From DATILL01 sp035476575 (lineage in GTDB: Bacteria > Actinomycetota > Actinomycetes > Mycobacteriales > JACQDL01), in NCBI GenBank assembly GCA_035476575.1, contig DATILL010000096.1, positions 11,748-75,747 of the forward strand: a DNA stretch of 64,000 bases, in the 5' to 3' direction. Of the stretch, positions 1-8,654 are shown piece after piece. The position numbers and the translations under genes are program-made. Numbering within the stretch: position 1 is the stretch's first letter; each line of letters starts with the position of its first letter. The notes beneath the pieces were generated by a model. It ran no database searches. It worked only from the letters and a program-made list of their open reading frames with translations, and was not told where the DNA came from.

Positions 1-425
1 CTCTGGTACCCAGACTGGATGGTGTCGGCCGTCATCGAGGCGAGAAAGGTGTCCAGGTCCGCGGTGGCGATGCCGAACGCCCGCACCGTGTGCGCCACGG
101 CGGGCAGGATCGGGTCGGTCACCGGGTCACCAGCCAGCGCCGCCCGTAGCTCGGTGTGCAGGCCAGCCAGCCGCTCGGCCCGCTGCCGGGCCGAGAGCGG
201 CGAGCCGGGATCGTCGACGATGTCGTCGGCGTGCCGGGTGAACCCGTACAGCGCGTGCACGTGCGGGCGCTTCCAGCGAGGCAGCAGCAGCGTGGCGAGG
301 TAGTAGGACCGGCCATGTTCGGCGTGGATCCGGCGGCACCGCGCATAGCTCGCGGCGAGCCCGGCGCGGGCGTCGCCGGACCGATCGCCTATGGGCCGAT
401 CGCCTATGGGTCGCGGACCGCCCAT
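1..425 (-). CDS. crtB: Phytoene/squalene synthase, 5' part (runs off window)
   Basis: Head-to-head condensation of prenyl diphosphates in carotenoid or squalene synthesis. The visible 141 residues carry the family's N-terminal substrate motif: RSYYLATLLLP followed by ALYGFTRHADDIVDDPG, the first Asp-rich DxxxD motif that binds diphosphate through Mg2+. The ATG at 425 is chosen because GAGGAGG lies 7 nt upstream (433-439 on the complement). It overlaps the 3' end of the TIGR01777 gene by 22 nt, so translation is probably coupled. Residues 7-16 contain a duplicated PIGDR from a 15-bp tandem repeat. The C-terminal two thirds, including the second Asp motif, lie outside the window, so phytoene versus squalene synthase cannot be settled; nearby idi supports an isoprenoid role. 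Confidence 0.85.
   Translation of the reverse strand, partial: MGGPRPIGDRPIGDRSGDARAGLAASYARCRRIHAEHGRSYYLATLLLPRWKRPHVHALYGFTRHADDIVDDPGSPLSARQRAERLAGLHTELRAALAGDPVTDPILPAVAHTVRAFGIATADLDTFLASMTADTIQSGYQ
381..410. repeat. 15-bp tandem duplication in crtB start / upstream gene stop
   Basis: CCGATCGCCTATGGG occurs twice without spacer (381-395 and 396-410). It adds five residues to the CrtB N-terminus and duplicates the TAG stop region of the upstream gene. Confidence 0.9.
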
Positions 426-1312
426 CGCAGCGCCTCCTCGACCGTGCCGTGCCGGAACCGGAACCCGGCCTGCCCCAACGCCCGGGGCAGCACCCGCTTC
501 CCGGCCAGCACGGCCTCATCTGCGAACCCGCCGAGTGCGATCCGCAGCGCGAGCCCCGGTACTGGAAGCAGGGTAGGCCGGCCTACCACGCGGCCGAGCG
601 CCGAGGTGAACTCGGCGTTGGTCACCGGCACCGGGCCGGTCAGGTTGACCGGCCCGGACACCTCCGGGTGAGCGAGCAGGAACAGCATCGCGGCCACCTC
701 ATCGGCCATCGACACCCAGGACCAGTACTGCCGGCCGGAGCCCAGCCGGCCACCAAGGCCGAGCCTGAACAGCGGCAGCACCGGGCCGAGCAGCCCTCCG
801 TTCGGCGCGAGCACCAGGCCGGTGCGCAGCGTCGCGACCCGGACACCGGCCGCCCGCGCCGGCTCGGTGCTGGCCTCCCACTGGCGGCAGACCCCGGCCA
901 GGAAGCCGGTGCCGGGCGGATCGGTCTCGTCCACGACCCGGTCCCCGGTGTCGCCGTAGAAGTCGATGCCGGAGGCGGACAGCAGGGTCCGGGGCCGGCC
1001 GTCGCGGGCAAGCGCGTCGGCCAGCGCGGTGCTGACGGTGCGGGTGCCGTCGACCCGGCTGGCCAGCACCGTGGCCTGGTACGAAGGAGTCCAGCGGTGG
1101 TCGCGGACACCCGCTCCGGCCAGGTGTACGACGGCGTCCACGCCGGCCAAGTCGGCCGGGTCGAGCTCGCCGCGCGGCGGGTCCCACCGGATCTCGTCGG
1201 GTCCGCTGGCCTCGCGGCGGACCAGCCGAACCACCTCATGGCCGGCGTCCCGAGCCGCGGGCAGCAGTGCCGAGCCGATCAGGCCGGACGATCCCGTCAC
1301 CGCGATGCGCAT
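404..1312 (-). CDS. TIGR01777-family NAD(P)-binding epimerase-like protein (SDR39U1/YfcH type)
   Basis: 302-residue extended SDR of the TIGR01777 family, whose substrate is not established. It begins MRIAVTGSSGLIG, the TGxxGxxG nucleotide-binding motif at the extreme N-terminus, and has the family's DAVVHLAGAGV stretch and a C-terminal segment typical of the DUF1731 extension (GRVVGRPTLLPVPGLALRIALG, read in part). The ATG at 1312 is preferred over a longer in-frame extension because it puts the Rossmann motif at residue 1 and has AGGAGC a few bases upstream. It is followed by, and overlaps, crtB, so the two are probably one transcript. idi is divergent. Confidence 0.85.
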   Translation of the reverse strand: MRIAVTGSSGLIGSALLPAARDAGHEVVRLVRREASGPDEIRWDPPRGELDPADLAGVDAVVHLAGAGVRDHRWTPSYQATVLASRVDGTRTVSTALADALARDGRPRTLLSASGIDFYGDTGDRVVDETDPPGTGFLAGVCRQWEASTEPARAAGVRVATLRTGLVLAPNGGLLGPVLPLFRLGLGGRLGSGRQYWSWVSMADEVAAMLFLLAHPEVSGPVNLTGPVPVTNAEFTSALGRVVGRPTLLPVPGLALRIALGGFADEAVLAGKRVLPRALGQAGFRFRHGTVEEALRWAVRDP

Positions 1313-1457
1313 GGGACCAGGCTCCTGCCCGGTCAGGTGTCCGGTCAAGATCGCGTCAACCGGCCGCGTGGCGTGGGCTGGTGTGCGTAGGATCGTCAGT
1401 GTTCGGCAGCCACTGTCCCGTGTTGTGATCACGCTACGCCGGCAGCCGGAGGCTCCG

Positions 1458-2003
1458 ATGACCGCTAACCCGACGAGCCCTGAACGGTGGGTCGAGCTGG
1501 TCGACTCCGACGGCGCGCCGGTCGGCGCCTGCCCGGTGGACGAGGCGCACCGGGCGCCGGGGCTGCTGCACCGGGCGTTCTCGGTGCTGCTCTTCGACCC
1601 GGCCGGGCGGATCCTGCTGCAGCGACGGGCGCTGGACAAGTCCCGGTTCGGCGGGCTCTGGTCGAACACGTGCTGTAGCCATCCGGCGCCGGGGGAGAGC
1701 CCCTGTGCCGCGGCGGCCCGCCGCCTCGCCGAGGAGCTCGGCATGGCCGCGCCGGGGCTGACCGACGTCGGTGTGTACCGCTACTACGCCGCGGATCCGG
1801 GCGGGGTCTGGGTCGAGCGCGAGCACGACCACGTGCTGGTCGGCCGGACCAGCGCCGACCCCGAGCCGGCGCCGTCCGAGGTGGACAGTTGGCGGTGGGC
1901 CGACGTGCCGGTCCTGCACGCGGAGCTGGCCGAGCGGCCCGAGCTGTTTACACCGTGGTTCGCCGGTGTGCTCCGTATCGCGGTGACGAGCGCCGCCAGC
2001 TAG
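1458..2003 (+). CDS. idi: Isopentenyl-diphosphate delta-isomerase, type 1
   Basis: Interconverts IPP and DMAPP, supplying starter units for prenyl transfer in the cytoplasm. 181 residues, usual for type 1 Idi. The Nudix-like fold shows SNTCCSHP, in which C73 aligns with the catalytic Cys and H75 with a metal-binding His, and WVEREHDHVLVG with the acidic metal/catalytic pair. RRLAEELG is the Nudix-like helix. The start at 1458 has GGAGG at 1448-1452, 5 nt upstream. It is divergent from the TIGR01777-crtB pair, which makes this an isoprenoid/carotenoid corner. The GTGGTNACCT repeat cluster follows the stop. Confidence 0.95.
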   Translation: MTANPTSPERWVELVDSDGAPVGACPVDEAHRAPGLLHRAFSVLLFDPAGRILLQRRALDKSRFGGLWSNTCCSHPAPGESPCAAAARRLAEELGMAAPGLTDVGVYRYYAADPGGVWVEREHDHVLVGRTSADPEPAPSEVDSWRWADVPVLHAELAERPELFTPWFAGVLRIAVTSAAS

Positions 2004-2051
2004 CCCGCCCTGACCCGCCCGCTCTTGGCGCGAAGATTTCGCGACAAGTGG

Positions 2052-2146
2052 GCACCTCTTGGGGTCACCGGACAACGAAAGGTCACCACAACGCCGACAG
2101 GTGACCACACGGGCGGGCCGGGCAACGACAGGTGACCACAACGCCA
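2052..2146. repeat. GTGGTNACCT repeat cluster, copy 1
   Basis: Between the convergent ends of idi and the LysE gene. Three or four copies of AGGT(C/G)ACCAC separated by AACGCC(G) and GGGCAACGACA-type spacers. The same module recurs near 7.1, 43.5, 56.7 and 59.7 kb. No ORF is supported here. Confidence 0.85.
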
Positions 2147-2172
2147 TGCGAGGTGGGAGGCGAGCCGATAAT

Positions 2173-2787
2173 CTACATTATGTCAACTGACGCCCGGTAG
2201 CCGAGCATGCCGGCCAGCCCGACCAGCGCACCGCCCGCGAGCACGTCGGCGGCCCGGACTGCACGCCGGCCGAGCGCCCGCCGACCGAGCGCCACCCCGG
2301 CCACCAGCGCACTCACCCAGGTGGCGCTGCCCAGGCCAACCCCAGCCACCAGGGCCGGCGCGGCCGCCCCGGTCCCGACCGAGGCCGCGGCGAAGATAGC
2401 CGCCCAGGACGCGATGGTCGCCGGGTTGGACGCCGTACCGGCCAGGGCCGCGCCGAACGCTCGCACCGGGCTGGCCACATCGGCGGCCACCTCCTGCCTG
2501 GCCCGCACCCGCACCGCGGTCAGCAGGGTGCGTGCGCCGAGCACCCCGAGCACCGCCGCACCCAGCAGACCGAGCCCGACCCGCAGCGCGTCCACGGCGA
2601 GCAGCGGCGCTGCCCCAGCCGCTCCGGCCGCGGCGTACAGCGCGTCGACCACCGCGATCCCGGCCCCGACCGCGATCCCGGCCCGCAGCCCGCCGCGCAG
2701 CGTGCACCGGATCAGGAACAGCGACATCGGCCCGAGCTGCGCGGCGACGAGGAAGCCCAGCCCGAAGCCGACCGCCACATCCCGCAT
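2173..2787 (-). CDS. LysE/RhtB family exporter
   Basis: 204-residue integral membrane protein of the LysE translocator superfamily, which exports amino acids or related small metabolites. The N-terminus VGFGLGFLVAAQLGPMSLFLIRCTLRGG carries the family's conserved GP-containing first helix, and about six hydrophobic helices follow. ATSNPATIASW-like SNPATIASW matches the conserved mid-protein NP motif of LysE proteins. ATG at 2787 is chosen because it starts the first helix; the frame is open to 2880 and GTG at 2796 is an alternative. Divergent from the MFS pump. Confidence 0.8.
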   Translation of the reverse strand: MRDVAVGFGLGFLVAAQLGPMSLFLIRCTLRGGLRAGIAVGAGIAVVDALYAAAGAAGAAPLLAVDALRVGLGLLGAAVLGVLGARTLLTAVRVRARQEVAADVASPVRAFGAALAGTASNPATIASWAAIFAAASVGTGAAAPALVAGVGLGSATWVSALVAGVALGRRALGRRAVRAADVLAGGALVGLAGMLGYRASVDIM

Positions 2788-2960
2788 GACGCCCACGGTG
2801 CCGGCAGCGGAGCCGAGCGGGCAAGCCGATAACGCGGCCTCAGCATTTCGTAACCCGACTCGTATCCAGGACCCGACCAAATAATCGGTTGGTCAGACAA
2901 TCTAGGCTCCTACGGGTAAGGACCGGCGCAACGACGCCACAACCGCATTCAGGGGGCCAC

Positions 2961-4484
2961 ATGTCTGGCGAGACCATCGTGCCTGAGAGGGGCATCGCCG
3001 CTGACGAGAGAACCGTCGCGGTGAGCGAGGCACCGGTCGAGCCCCATCCACGCCGCTGGGCCGCGCTGGTCGTGATCTCGATTGCCCAGCTCATGGTGGT
3101 GCTGGACGCCACCATCGTAAACATCGCACTGCCGCAGGCACAGCGGGACCTGGGCATCACCGACGTCGACCGGCAGTGGGTGGTCACCGCGTACACGCTG
3201 ACCTTCGGCGGCCTGCTGCTGCTCGGCGGCCGGATCGCCGACTACTGGGGCCGCAAGCGCACCTTCCTGGTCGGCGCGATCGGCTTCGCGGTGGCATCCG
3301 CACTGGGCGGCGCGGCCAACGGCGGGTCGGTGCTGTTCGCCGCCCGGGCGCTCCAGGGTGTCTTCGGGGCGCTGCTCGCGCCGGCCGGGCTAGCGCTGAT
3401 GACGGTGCTGTTCATTGAGGCGAAGGAACGGGCCAAGGCGTTCGGCGTGTTCGGGGCCATCGCGGGCGGCGGCTCAGCGGTCGGCCTGCTGCTCGGCGGG
3501 GTGCTGACGGAGTACGCGAACTGGCGCTGGTGCCTGTTGGTGAACATCCCCGTGGCGCTGGTCGCGCTGGCCCTGGCAATCCCGCTGGTGCCGGAGAGCC
3601 GGGCGCACGGCAACACCCGGTACGACGTCCCCGGCGCGGTGCTCGCCACCGCGGGCCTGGTCTCGGTGGTCTACGGCTTCACCAAGGCGGCCACGGACGG
3701 GTGGAGCGCGCCGGCCACGATGGCGTTCGTCGCGGCCGGGGTGGTGCTGCTTGTGGCGTTCGTGCTGGTCGAGATCCGGTCGGAGAACCCGCTGCTGCCC
3801 ATGCGGATCCTGCTGGACCGCAACCGCGGCGGCGCGTTCCTGGCCTCGGTGCTGACCGGGGCCGGGCTGTTCGGCGCGTTCCTGTTCCTTATCTACTACT
3901 TCCAGGTCGTGCTGGGGTACACGCCGTTGCAGGCCGGTGTCGCCTGCCTGCCGATCACCGCCGGGGTGCTCGTCGCGGCGGGCCTGGCGACCGGCCTGAT
4001 GCCGAGGATCGGGCCGAAACCGCTGATGGTCGCCGGCTCGCTGACCGCCGCGTCGTCGATGTTCTACCTGACCCAGGTCGGCGTCACGAGCAGCTACGCG
4101 GTACACGTGCTGCCGGCCGCGCTCGTCCTCGGCTTCGGCCTCGGGTTGACCTTCGTGCCGCTGTCCAACCTGGCGCTGATCGGGGTGCCCGATCACGATG
4201 CCGGCGCCGCCAGCGCGACCCTGAACGCCACCCAGCAGGTCGGCGCCTCACTCGGCACCGCACTCCTGAACACCATCTATGCCACTGCTGTCACCGGGTA
4301 TCTCGCCACGCACGCGGTGGCTGGCTCGGCCGGGCAGCTTGAGGGGCTGGTGCACGGCTACACCACGGCGTTTGCCTGGGGCGGTGGGCTGCTGCTGGCA
4401 TCCGCGGTGGTGATTGCGGTGCTGCTGAAGGTGCATCGGGAGGACCTGCCGGCCGCGGAGCTGGTCGCCGCCCCGGCCGGCTGA
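2961..4484 (+). CDS. MFS transporter, DHA2 (EmrB/QacA) drug:H+ antiporter type
   Basis: 507 residues with about 14 predicted membrane segments, the size and topology of DHA2 pumps. The first helix has the typical VVLDATIVNIALPQAQRDL (motif D1), then QWVVTAYTLTFGGLLLLGGRIADYWGRK (motif A, given in part), and a later RALQGVFGALLAPAGLAL (motif C-like region). Likely proton-driven efflux of hydrophobic drugs or an endogenous metabolite. The ATG at 2961 has AGGGGG four bases upstream and removes a non-homologous 24-residue extension. The short 5' gap to the divergent LysE gene (about 170 bp) must hold both promoters. Confidence 0.9.
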   Translation: MSGETIVPERGIAADERTVAVSEAPVEPHPRRWAALVVISIAQLMVVLDATIVNIALPQAQRDLGITDVDRQWVVTAYTLTFGGLLLLGGRIADYWGRKRTFLVGAIGFAVASALGGAANGGSVLFAARALQGVFGALLAPAGLALMTVLFIEAKERAKAFGVFGAIAGGGSAVGLLLGGVLTEYANWRWCLLVNIPVALVALALAIPLVPESRAHGNTRYDVPGAVLATAGLVSVVYGFTKAATDGWSAPATMAFVAAGVVLLVAFVLVEIRSENPLLPMRILLDRNRGGAFLASVLTGAGLFGAFLFLIYYFQVVLGYTPLQAGVACLPITAGVLVAAGLATGLMPRIGPKPLMVAGSLTAASSMFYLTQVGVTSSYAVHVLPAALVLGFGLGLTFVPLSNLALIGVPDHDAGAASATLNATQQVGASLGTALLNTIYATAVTGYLATHAVAGSAGQLEGLVHGYTTAFAWGGGLLLASAVVIAVLLKVHREDLPAAELVAAPAG

Positions 4485-4516
4485 CTGGCTGACTGGCTGC
4501 ATGCCGTCTCCTCGAC

Positions 4517-4561
4517 CACCCGAGCGGCTGACCCGGGCGCGCGGGGTCAGCCGCTCGGGTG
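4517..4561. terminator. Bidirectional hairpin between MFS and ggt
   Basis: Perfect inverted repeat: arms 4517-4534 and 4544-4561 (18 bp, ACCCGAGCGGCTGACCC core) with a 9-nt loop. It lies between convergent gene ends and covers the last codons of ggt. No long T run, but the position and stem fit a terminator for both strands. Confidence 0.75.
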
Positions 4562-6406
4562 CACCACCAGCGCACTGCCGCCACCTCGCCGTACCGGCTC
4601 GGCCGCGGCGGTGACCAGGCCGTGACCGAGAAGCTCCAGTCCGGTCGCGGCACCGATCTCCGGGTTGGTGGTGAAGCTGTGACCGCGCGCCTGCAGGGCC
4701 GCCTGGTACAGCGCCAGGAACGCCGGCTCGCCCTCGGTGTTGGCGCCGTTGCGCTGGCTGGCCCGGGGCGCGGCGATCGCGTCGGCCAGGCTCATGCCGA
4801 GGTCGAGCCGGTTCAGCAGCACCTGCAGCACGGTGGTGATGATCGTCGCGCCGCCCGGCGACCCGACGGCGAGCAGCGGCCGGCCGTCGCGCAGGACAAT
4901 CGTCGGTGCCATCGAGCTGCGCGGCCGCTTGCCCGGGCCGGGCAGGTTCGGGTCGGGCGCGGCGCCCTGGGTCGGGGCGAAGTTGAAGTCGGTCAGCTCG
5001 TTGTTCAGCAGGAAGCCGCGCCCGGGGACCACGATGCCGCTGCCGCCGGTCTGCTCGATGGTCAGGGTGTAGGCCACCACGTTCCCCCACCGGTCGGCGG
5101 TGACGAGGTTGCTGGTGTCCCGGCCCTCGTACGGCTCGGCGTGGCCCGACCCGGCCGGTGCCGGGCAGCCCGCGTAGTCGCCGTCCGGGCTGCCCGGCGG
5201 GACCGGGCTGGTCGCGGCGTGCGCCGGGTCGATCAGGCAGGCCCGCTCCTTGGCGAAGCCCCGGGAGAGCAGCTCGGCCAGCGGCACGCCGGTGGCCGCT
5301 GGGTCGCCGACGTAGCGGTTGCGGTCGGCGAAGGCCAGCCGGGTGGACTCCAGGTAGTCGTGCAGCGCGGAGACCCGGTCGGCCGGGGACAGGTCGACGT
5401 TCGACAGGATGTTCAGCGCCTCGCCGACGGTGGACCCGCCGGAGGACGGCGGTGCCATGCCGTAGACGTCCAGCCCGTGGTAGGTCACGTGCGTCGGCGT
5501 GCGCGGGACGGCCCGGTAGGCGGCCAGGTCGGCGGGCTCCAGCAGGCCCGGCCGGGCATTGTAGGTGCTGCCCGGGGCCAGCGGTGGGGCGTGCACCGTA
5601 CGCACGATGTCCGCGGCCAGCCCGCCGCCGTACAGCCAGCCCACCCCGGACCGGGCGAGCCGGCGGTAGGTGCGGGCCAGGTCCGGGTTGCGGAAGGTCG
5701 AGCCGACCGCGGGCGGCTGGCCGCCCGGCAGGTACAGCGCCGCGGTGGAGCTGAAGTGGGCGAACCGGGCCGCGTTGGCCGCGGTCTGCTGCTGGAACGT
5801 CGCATCGACGGTGAACCCGCGCTCGGCCACCGCGATGGCCGGCCGGAGGGCCTGTCCGAGGTTGGTTGTCCCCCACGCGCGCAGCGCGTCGGACCAGAGG
5901 GCTGGCGTGCCGGGGACGCCGACCGAGAGTCCGCTGGTCACCGCGTCGGCGAACGGCAGCGGTAGCCCGGTGGCCGGGTTGACGAACGCGGTCGGGCCCA
6001 TCGCCCGGGGTGCGGTCTCCCGGCCGTCCAGGGTGAGCACCCGGTGGGTGCGGGCCTGGTAGTAGACGAAGAACCCGCCGCCGCCGATGCCCGCCGAGTA
6101 CGGCTCGGTCACCCCGAGGGTCGCGGCGGCGGCCACCGCGGCGTCGACCGCGTTCCCGCCCCGGCGGAGCACCGCCAGACCGGCCTGGCTGGCGTCGAGG
6201 TCCACCGTGGACACTGCGCCGCCGTAGCCGGTGGCAACCGGCTGCTTGACCGCCGAGCCGGTCAGCGGCTGGGCGGTGCCGGGCCGCTCCCCCTGGCTGG
6301 ACTGCTGGTGCAGGGCGACGGCGGGCGCGGTCACGGCCAGGCCCGCGGCTGCCAGCACCGCGCCAACCGCGGCACCCATGGCCACGGCCCGGCGACGAAC
6401 CCTCAT
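4547..6406 (-). CDS. ggt: Gamma-glutamyltransferase, secreted
   Basis: Hydrolyses or transfers the gamma-glutamyl group of glutathione and similar peptides outside the membrane. 619 residues. The N-terminus MRVRRRAVAMGAAVGAVLAAAGLAVTAPAVA is a signal peptide. T431 in GRDTSNLVTAD aligns with the autoprocessing nucleophile; the following TH of well-studied enzymes is SN here. GSGIVVPGRGFLLNNELTDF-type and SPGGATI motifs of the small subunit are present. ATG at 6406 has AGGAGAGGGG just upstream and directly starts the signal peptide. Divergent from a MarR gene with palindromes in the shared promoter region, so MarR control is plausible. Confidence 0.92.
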   Translation of the reverse strand: MRVRRRAVAMGAAVGAVLAAAGLAVTAPAVALHQQSSQGERPGTAQPLTGSAVKQPVATGYGGAVSTVDLDASQAGLAVLRRGGNAVDAAVAAAATLGVTEPYSAGIGGGGFFVYYQARTHRVLTLDGRETAPRAMGPTAFVNPATGLPLPFADAVTSGLSVGVPGTPALWSDALRAWGTTNLGQALRPAIAVAERGFTVDATFQQQTAANAARFAHFSSTAALYLPGGQPPAVGSTFRNPDLARTYRRLARSGVGWLYGGGLAADIVRTVHAPPLAPGSTYNARPGLLEPADLAAYRAVPRTPTHVTYHGLDVYGMAPPSSGGSTVGEALNILSNVDLSPADRVSALHDYLESTRLAFADRNRYVGDPAATGVPLAELLSRGFAKERACLIDPAHAATSPVPPGSPDGDYAGCPAPAGSGHAEPYEGRDTSNLVTADRWGNVVAYTLTIEQTGGSGIVVPGRGFLLNNELTDFNFAPTQGAAPDPNLPGPGKRPRSSMAPTIVLRDGRPLLAVGSPGGATIITTVLQVLLNRLDLGMSLADAIAAPRASQRNGANTEGEPAFLALYQAALQARGHSFTTNPEIGAATGLELLGHGLVTAAAEPVRRGGGSALVVHPSG

Positions 6407-6532
6407 CAGGCCCCTCTCCTCGAGCATGAACTCCCCCACCCTGCCAGCGGCCGGCTGTCCCTACCACCCGCCGTACGGGCGACCCCGGCTGCTCCGCATG
6501 GCCCGGGCCTGGAGCTGCCCATGGACATTAGA

Positions 6533-6647
6533 TGCGTAACGCACCAGATGTGCTGCGAGCCTGGTGAGCGAAACACCAAGTTTGTGACGCATTCAATGCA
6601 TGATGTATTTAATGCGCTACACATTTAGTTCATGCGACATCAGATGT
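6533..6647. promoter_or_regulatory. Three 11-bp palindromes upstream of marR / ggt
   Basis: TGCGTAACGCA (6533-6543), GCATTCAATGC (6589-6599) and ACATCAGATGT (6637-6647) are each perfect dyads about one central base. CAGATGTGC is also repeated directly at 6545 and 6641. The stretch is AT-rich compared with its surroundings and lies between divergent ggt and the MarR gene, as expected for MarR autoregulatory operators. Confidence 0.55.
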
Positions 6648-6678
6648 GCGGAGTGTCATTCTCGCGTAGCGTCCGGGC

Positions 6679-7119
6679 ATGGCGAGCTCACGGACGACGG
6701 CGCAGACCCTGCTCGACCTGTTCGCCGGGCTGCAGGCGCGGGCAGGCGGTGACCTCGTCGCGCGGCTCGACGGCGCGCAGTTGTCGATGACGCAGTACAA
6801 GGCGCTCGGCGTGCTGGCCGGCTCGCGGGCCGGCCTGAGCGTGAAGGAGCTGGCCGACCGGCTCTCCCTGTCGGGGCCGGCGACCAGCCGGGCTACGGAC
6901 CATCTCGTCCGACTGCGCTACGTCGAGCGCACCGAGGACGACCGGGACCGGCGCAGCAAGCGACTGGAGGCCACCACGGACGGCCGTACGCTTGCTGCCG
7001 AGCTCGACGCGGTCCGGTTGGCCGGCTGGCGGGCGGTGCTGGACGAGCTGACCCCGGCCGAGCGCACCGCGTTGCATGACGCCGCGCAGCCGATGCTCAC
7101 CCGTCTCGCCGCCCGCTGA
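6679..7119 (+). CDS. MarR-family transcriptional regulator
   Basis: 146-residue winged-helix protein. The DNA-binding region is MTQYKALGVLAGSRAGLSVKELADRLSLSGPATSRATDHL, followed by the wing motif VERTEDDRDRRSKRLEATTDGR with the family's DDRDRR signature. The start at 6679 has no clear Shine-Dalgarno and may be leaderless. Three palindromes upstream suggest autoregulation and control of divergent ggt. The ligand cannot be inferred. Confidence 0.88.
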   Translation: MASSRTTAQTLLDLFAGLQARAGGDLVARLDGAQLSMTQYKALGVLAGSRAGLSVKELADRLSLSGPATSRATDHLVRLRYVERTEDDRDRRSKRLEATTDGRTLAAELDAVRLAGWRAVLDELTPAERTALHDAAQPMLTRLAAR

Positions 7120-7132
7120 CCCCCCGCGGATT

Positions 7133-7263
7133 GTGGTCACCTGTCGGCGTTGTGGTGACCTGTCGTTGCCCGGCCCGCCCGTGTGGTCACCTGCCGGCGT
7201 TGTGGTGACCTATCGTTGCCTCGAGACCCCAAGAGGTCACCACAACGCCGAGAGGTGACCACA
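7133..7263. repeat. GTGGTNACCT repeat cluster, copy 2
   Basis: Six copies of GTGGT(C/G)ACCT or its complement, with spacers GTCGGCGTT, GTCGTTGCCCGGCCCGCC and CCCCAAG. Co-directional intergenic gap between the MarR gene and the next membrane protein. Same module as at 2.1 kb. Confidence 0.85.
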
Positions 7264-7324
7264 CGGTAAGTTTCGGGCCGTACCGCAGCCCCCGGCGGGG
7301 CCTGACCGAAACGGATGGCAGCTC

Positions 7325-7729
7325 ATGGATGGCCCGGTCCAGTTGTTCACCGTCATCGTGCTGATCTCGATCCCGACCGTGATGTTCGGCGGCTTCTCGC
7401 TGCTGCGCCTCATCCCGAAGGAGAAGCTCACCGACTTCCAGCACACCTACTTCCGGGCCGGCCACGCGCATGCCGGCGTGCTGCTCGTGCTGAGCCTGGT
7501 CACGCTGGACATCCTGGGCCGCCCCGGCCTCGGCATCAGCGCCGGCCTTCAATGGACCGTCTGCCTGTTGCTCCTGGTTGGCGTCCTGGCCCAGTCCGGA
7601 GGGTTCTTCGTGCATATGGCGGTCGGCCAGCCAGGCGCCTGGTCCCGCGGCAACAGCCTCAGCACGGCGGGCGCCATCCTGTTCGCGGTCGCGCTGTTGC
7701 TGGTCGCCTACAGTGTGGCCACAGCATAG
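7325..7729 (+). CDS. Small membrane protein, four predicted TM helices
   Basis: 134 residues, not assigned to a named family. Four hydrophobic segments (about residues 5-25, 45-65, 72-95 and 110-132). A His pair GHAHAGVLL at the start of helix 2 and FFVHM at the end of helix 3 could bind a metal or haem, but this is only suggestive. It starts after the repeat cluster and ends 5 nt before the convergent SDR. GC-rich third positions and a clean frame support a real gene. Confidence 0.7.
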   Translation: MDGPVQLFTVIVLISIPTVMFGGFSLLRLIPKEKLTDFQHTYFRAGHAHAGVLLVLSLVTLDILGRPGLGISAGLQWTVCLLLLVGVLAQSGGFFVHMAVGQPGAWSRGNSLSTAGAILFAVALLLVAYSVATA

Positions 7730-7734
7730 GCCGG

Positions 7735-8550
7735 TCAGGTCGGCTGCTGGGCGCCCAGCATCGCCACCAGCCGCCCGATCCCGGCCAGCCACCGGCCCGG
7801 GTCGTCGGCCTTGCGCCGCATGAGCTCGGCGACCTCCGGGTGCGGCAGGATCAGGAACCGCTCAGCTCGCACGCCCTCGACGGCGGCCGCGGCGACATCC
7901 TCCGGTTCGAGCAGGGCGCCGGCCGCGATGACAGCCTTGGCCGCGGCGGTGCCGGTCGCCAGCCCGGTCATCAGCAGGTCAGTGCGCACCCCTTGCGGGC
8001 ACAGCGCGCTGACCCGCAGCCCCTGGTCGCCGTACGTCAGCGCCAGCCACTCGGCGAACGCCACCGCAGCATGCTTGGTCACGCTGTACGGCGCGTCGCC
8101 GGGCTGGATCAGCACCCCGGCCGCCGAGCAGGTCTGCAGCAGGTAGCCGTGGCCACGCTCCAGCATCCGGGGTACGACGGCACGGGCGGCGTACAGGTGG
8201 GCCAGCACGTTCACCGCCCAGGCTGCCTCCCACCACTCGTCCGGGGCGCCGAGGCCGAGCCCGGTGGCGATCCCGGCGTTGGAGCAGAACAGGTCGATCG
8301 GCCCCAGCTCGCTCTCGGTCCGCTCCACCAGCGCCCGTACGTCGGCCTCGATGGTGATGTCGGCGGTCACCGGGATCGCCTTGGCATCGGTGCGTTCCCC
8401 GATCTCCGTGGCCACCGCGGCGGCGTCGTCGCCGTCGAGGTCACAGACCGCAACCCCGGCCGCCCCCTCGGCGGCGAACCGGCGGGCCAGCGCGGCGCCG
8501 ATGCCCAGGGCCGCCCCGGTCACGACGACGACCGATCCGCGAATCTCCAT
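7735..8550 (-). CDS. Short-chain dehydrogenase/reductase
   Basis: 271-residue classical SDR: TGAALGIGAALA cofactor motif at residues 11-22, CSNAGIA (variant NNAG), and the catalytic pair in APYSVTKHA (YxxxK). NAD(H) or NADP(H) oxidoreductase of unknown substrate. ATG at 8550 has AGGAGC upstream. The C-terminal HPEVAELMRRKADDPGRWLAGI tail resembles SDRs that sit beside acyl-CoA dehydrogenase and APH genes; here it is divergent from another SDR and the APH-like gene. Confidence 0.88.
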   Translation of the reverse strand: MEIRGSVVVVTGAALGIGAALARRFAAEGAAGVAVCDLDGDDAAAVATEIGERTDAKAIPVTADITIEADVRALVERTESELGPIDLFCSNAGIATGLGLGAPDEWWEAAWAVNVLAHLYAARAVVPRMLERGHGYLLQTCSAAGVLIQPGDAPYSVTKHAAVAFAEWLALTYGDQGLRVSALCPQGVRTDLLMTGLATGTAAAKAVIAAGALLEPEDVAAAAVEGVRAERFLILPHPEVAELMRRKADDPGRWLAGIGRLVAMLGAQQPT

Positions 8551-8654
8551 CTAGGCGCTCCTATACATACAGTTCGCTCAGCACGGCGCCCAGGGACGAC
8601 GCCCAGGACGATGCGCGCGGAGCATGACGCGTACACAGCAAGAGAGGCGAGACG

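Noticed and set aside
449..1390. Long rightward frame opposite the TIGR01777 gene
   Set aside because: Antisense shadow caused by GC-rich third positions; its translation is low-complexity and matches no family, while the leftward frame is a clear SDR.
4248..6467. 739-codon leftward frame over ggt
   Set aside because: Gly/Arg/Pro-rich shadow in another frame of the gamma-glutamyltransferase gene.
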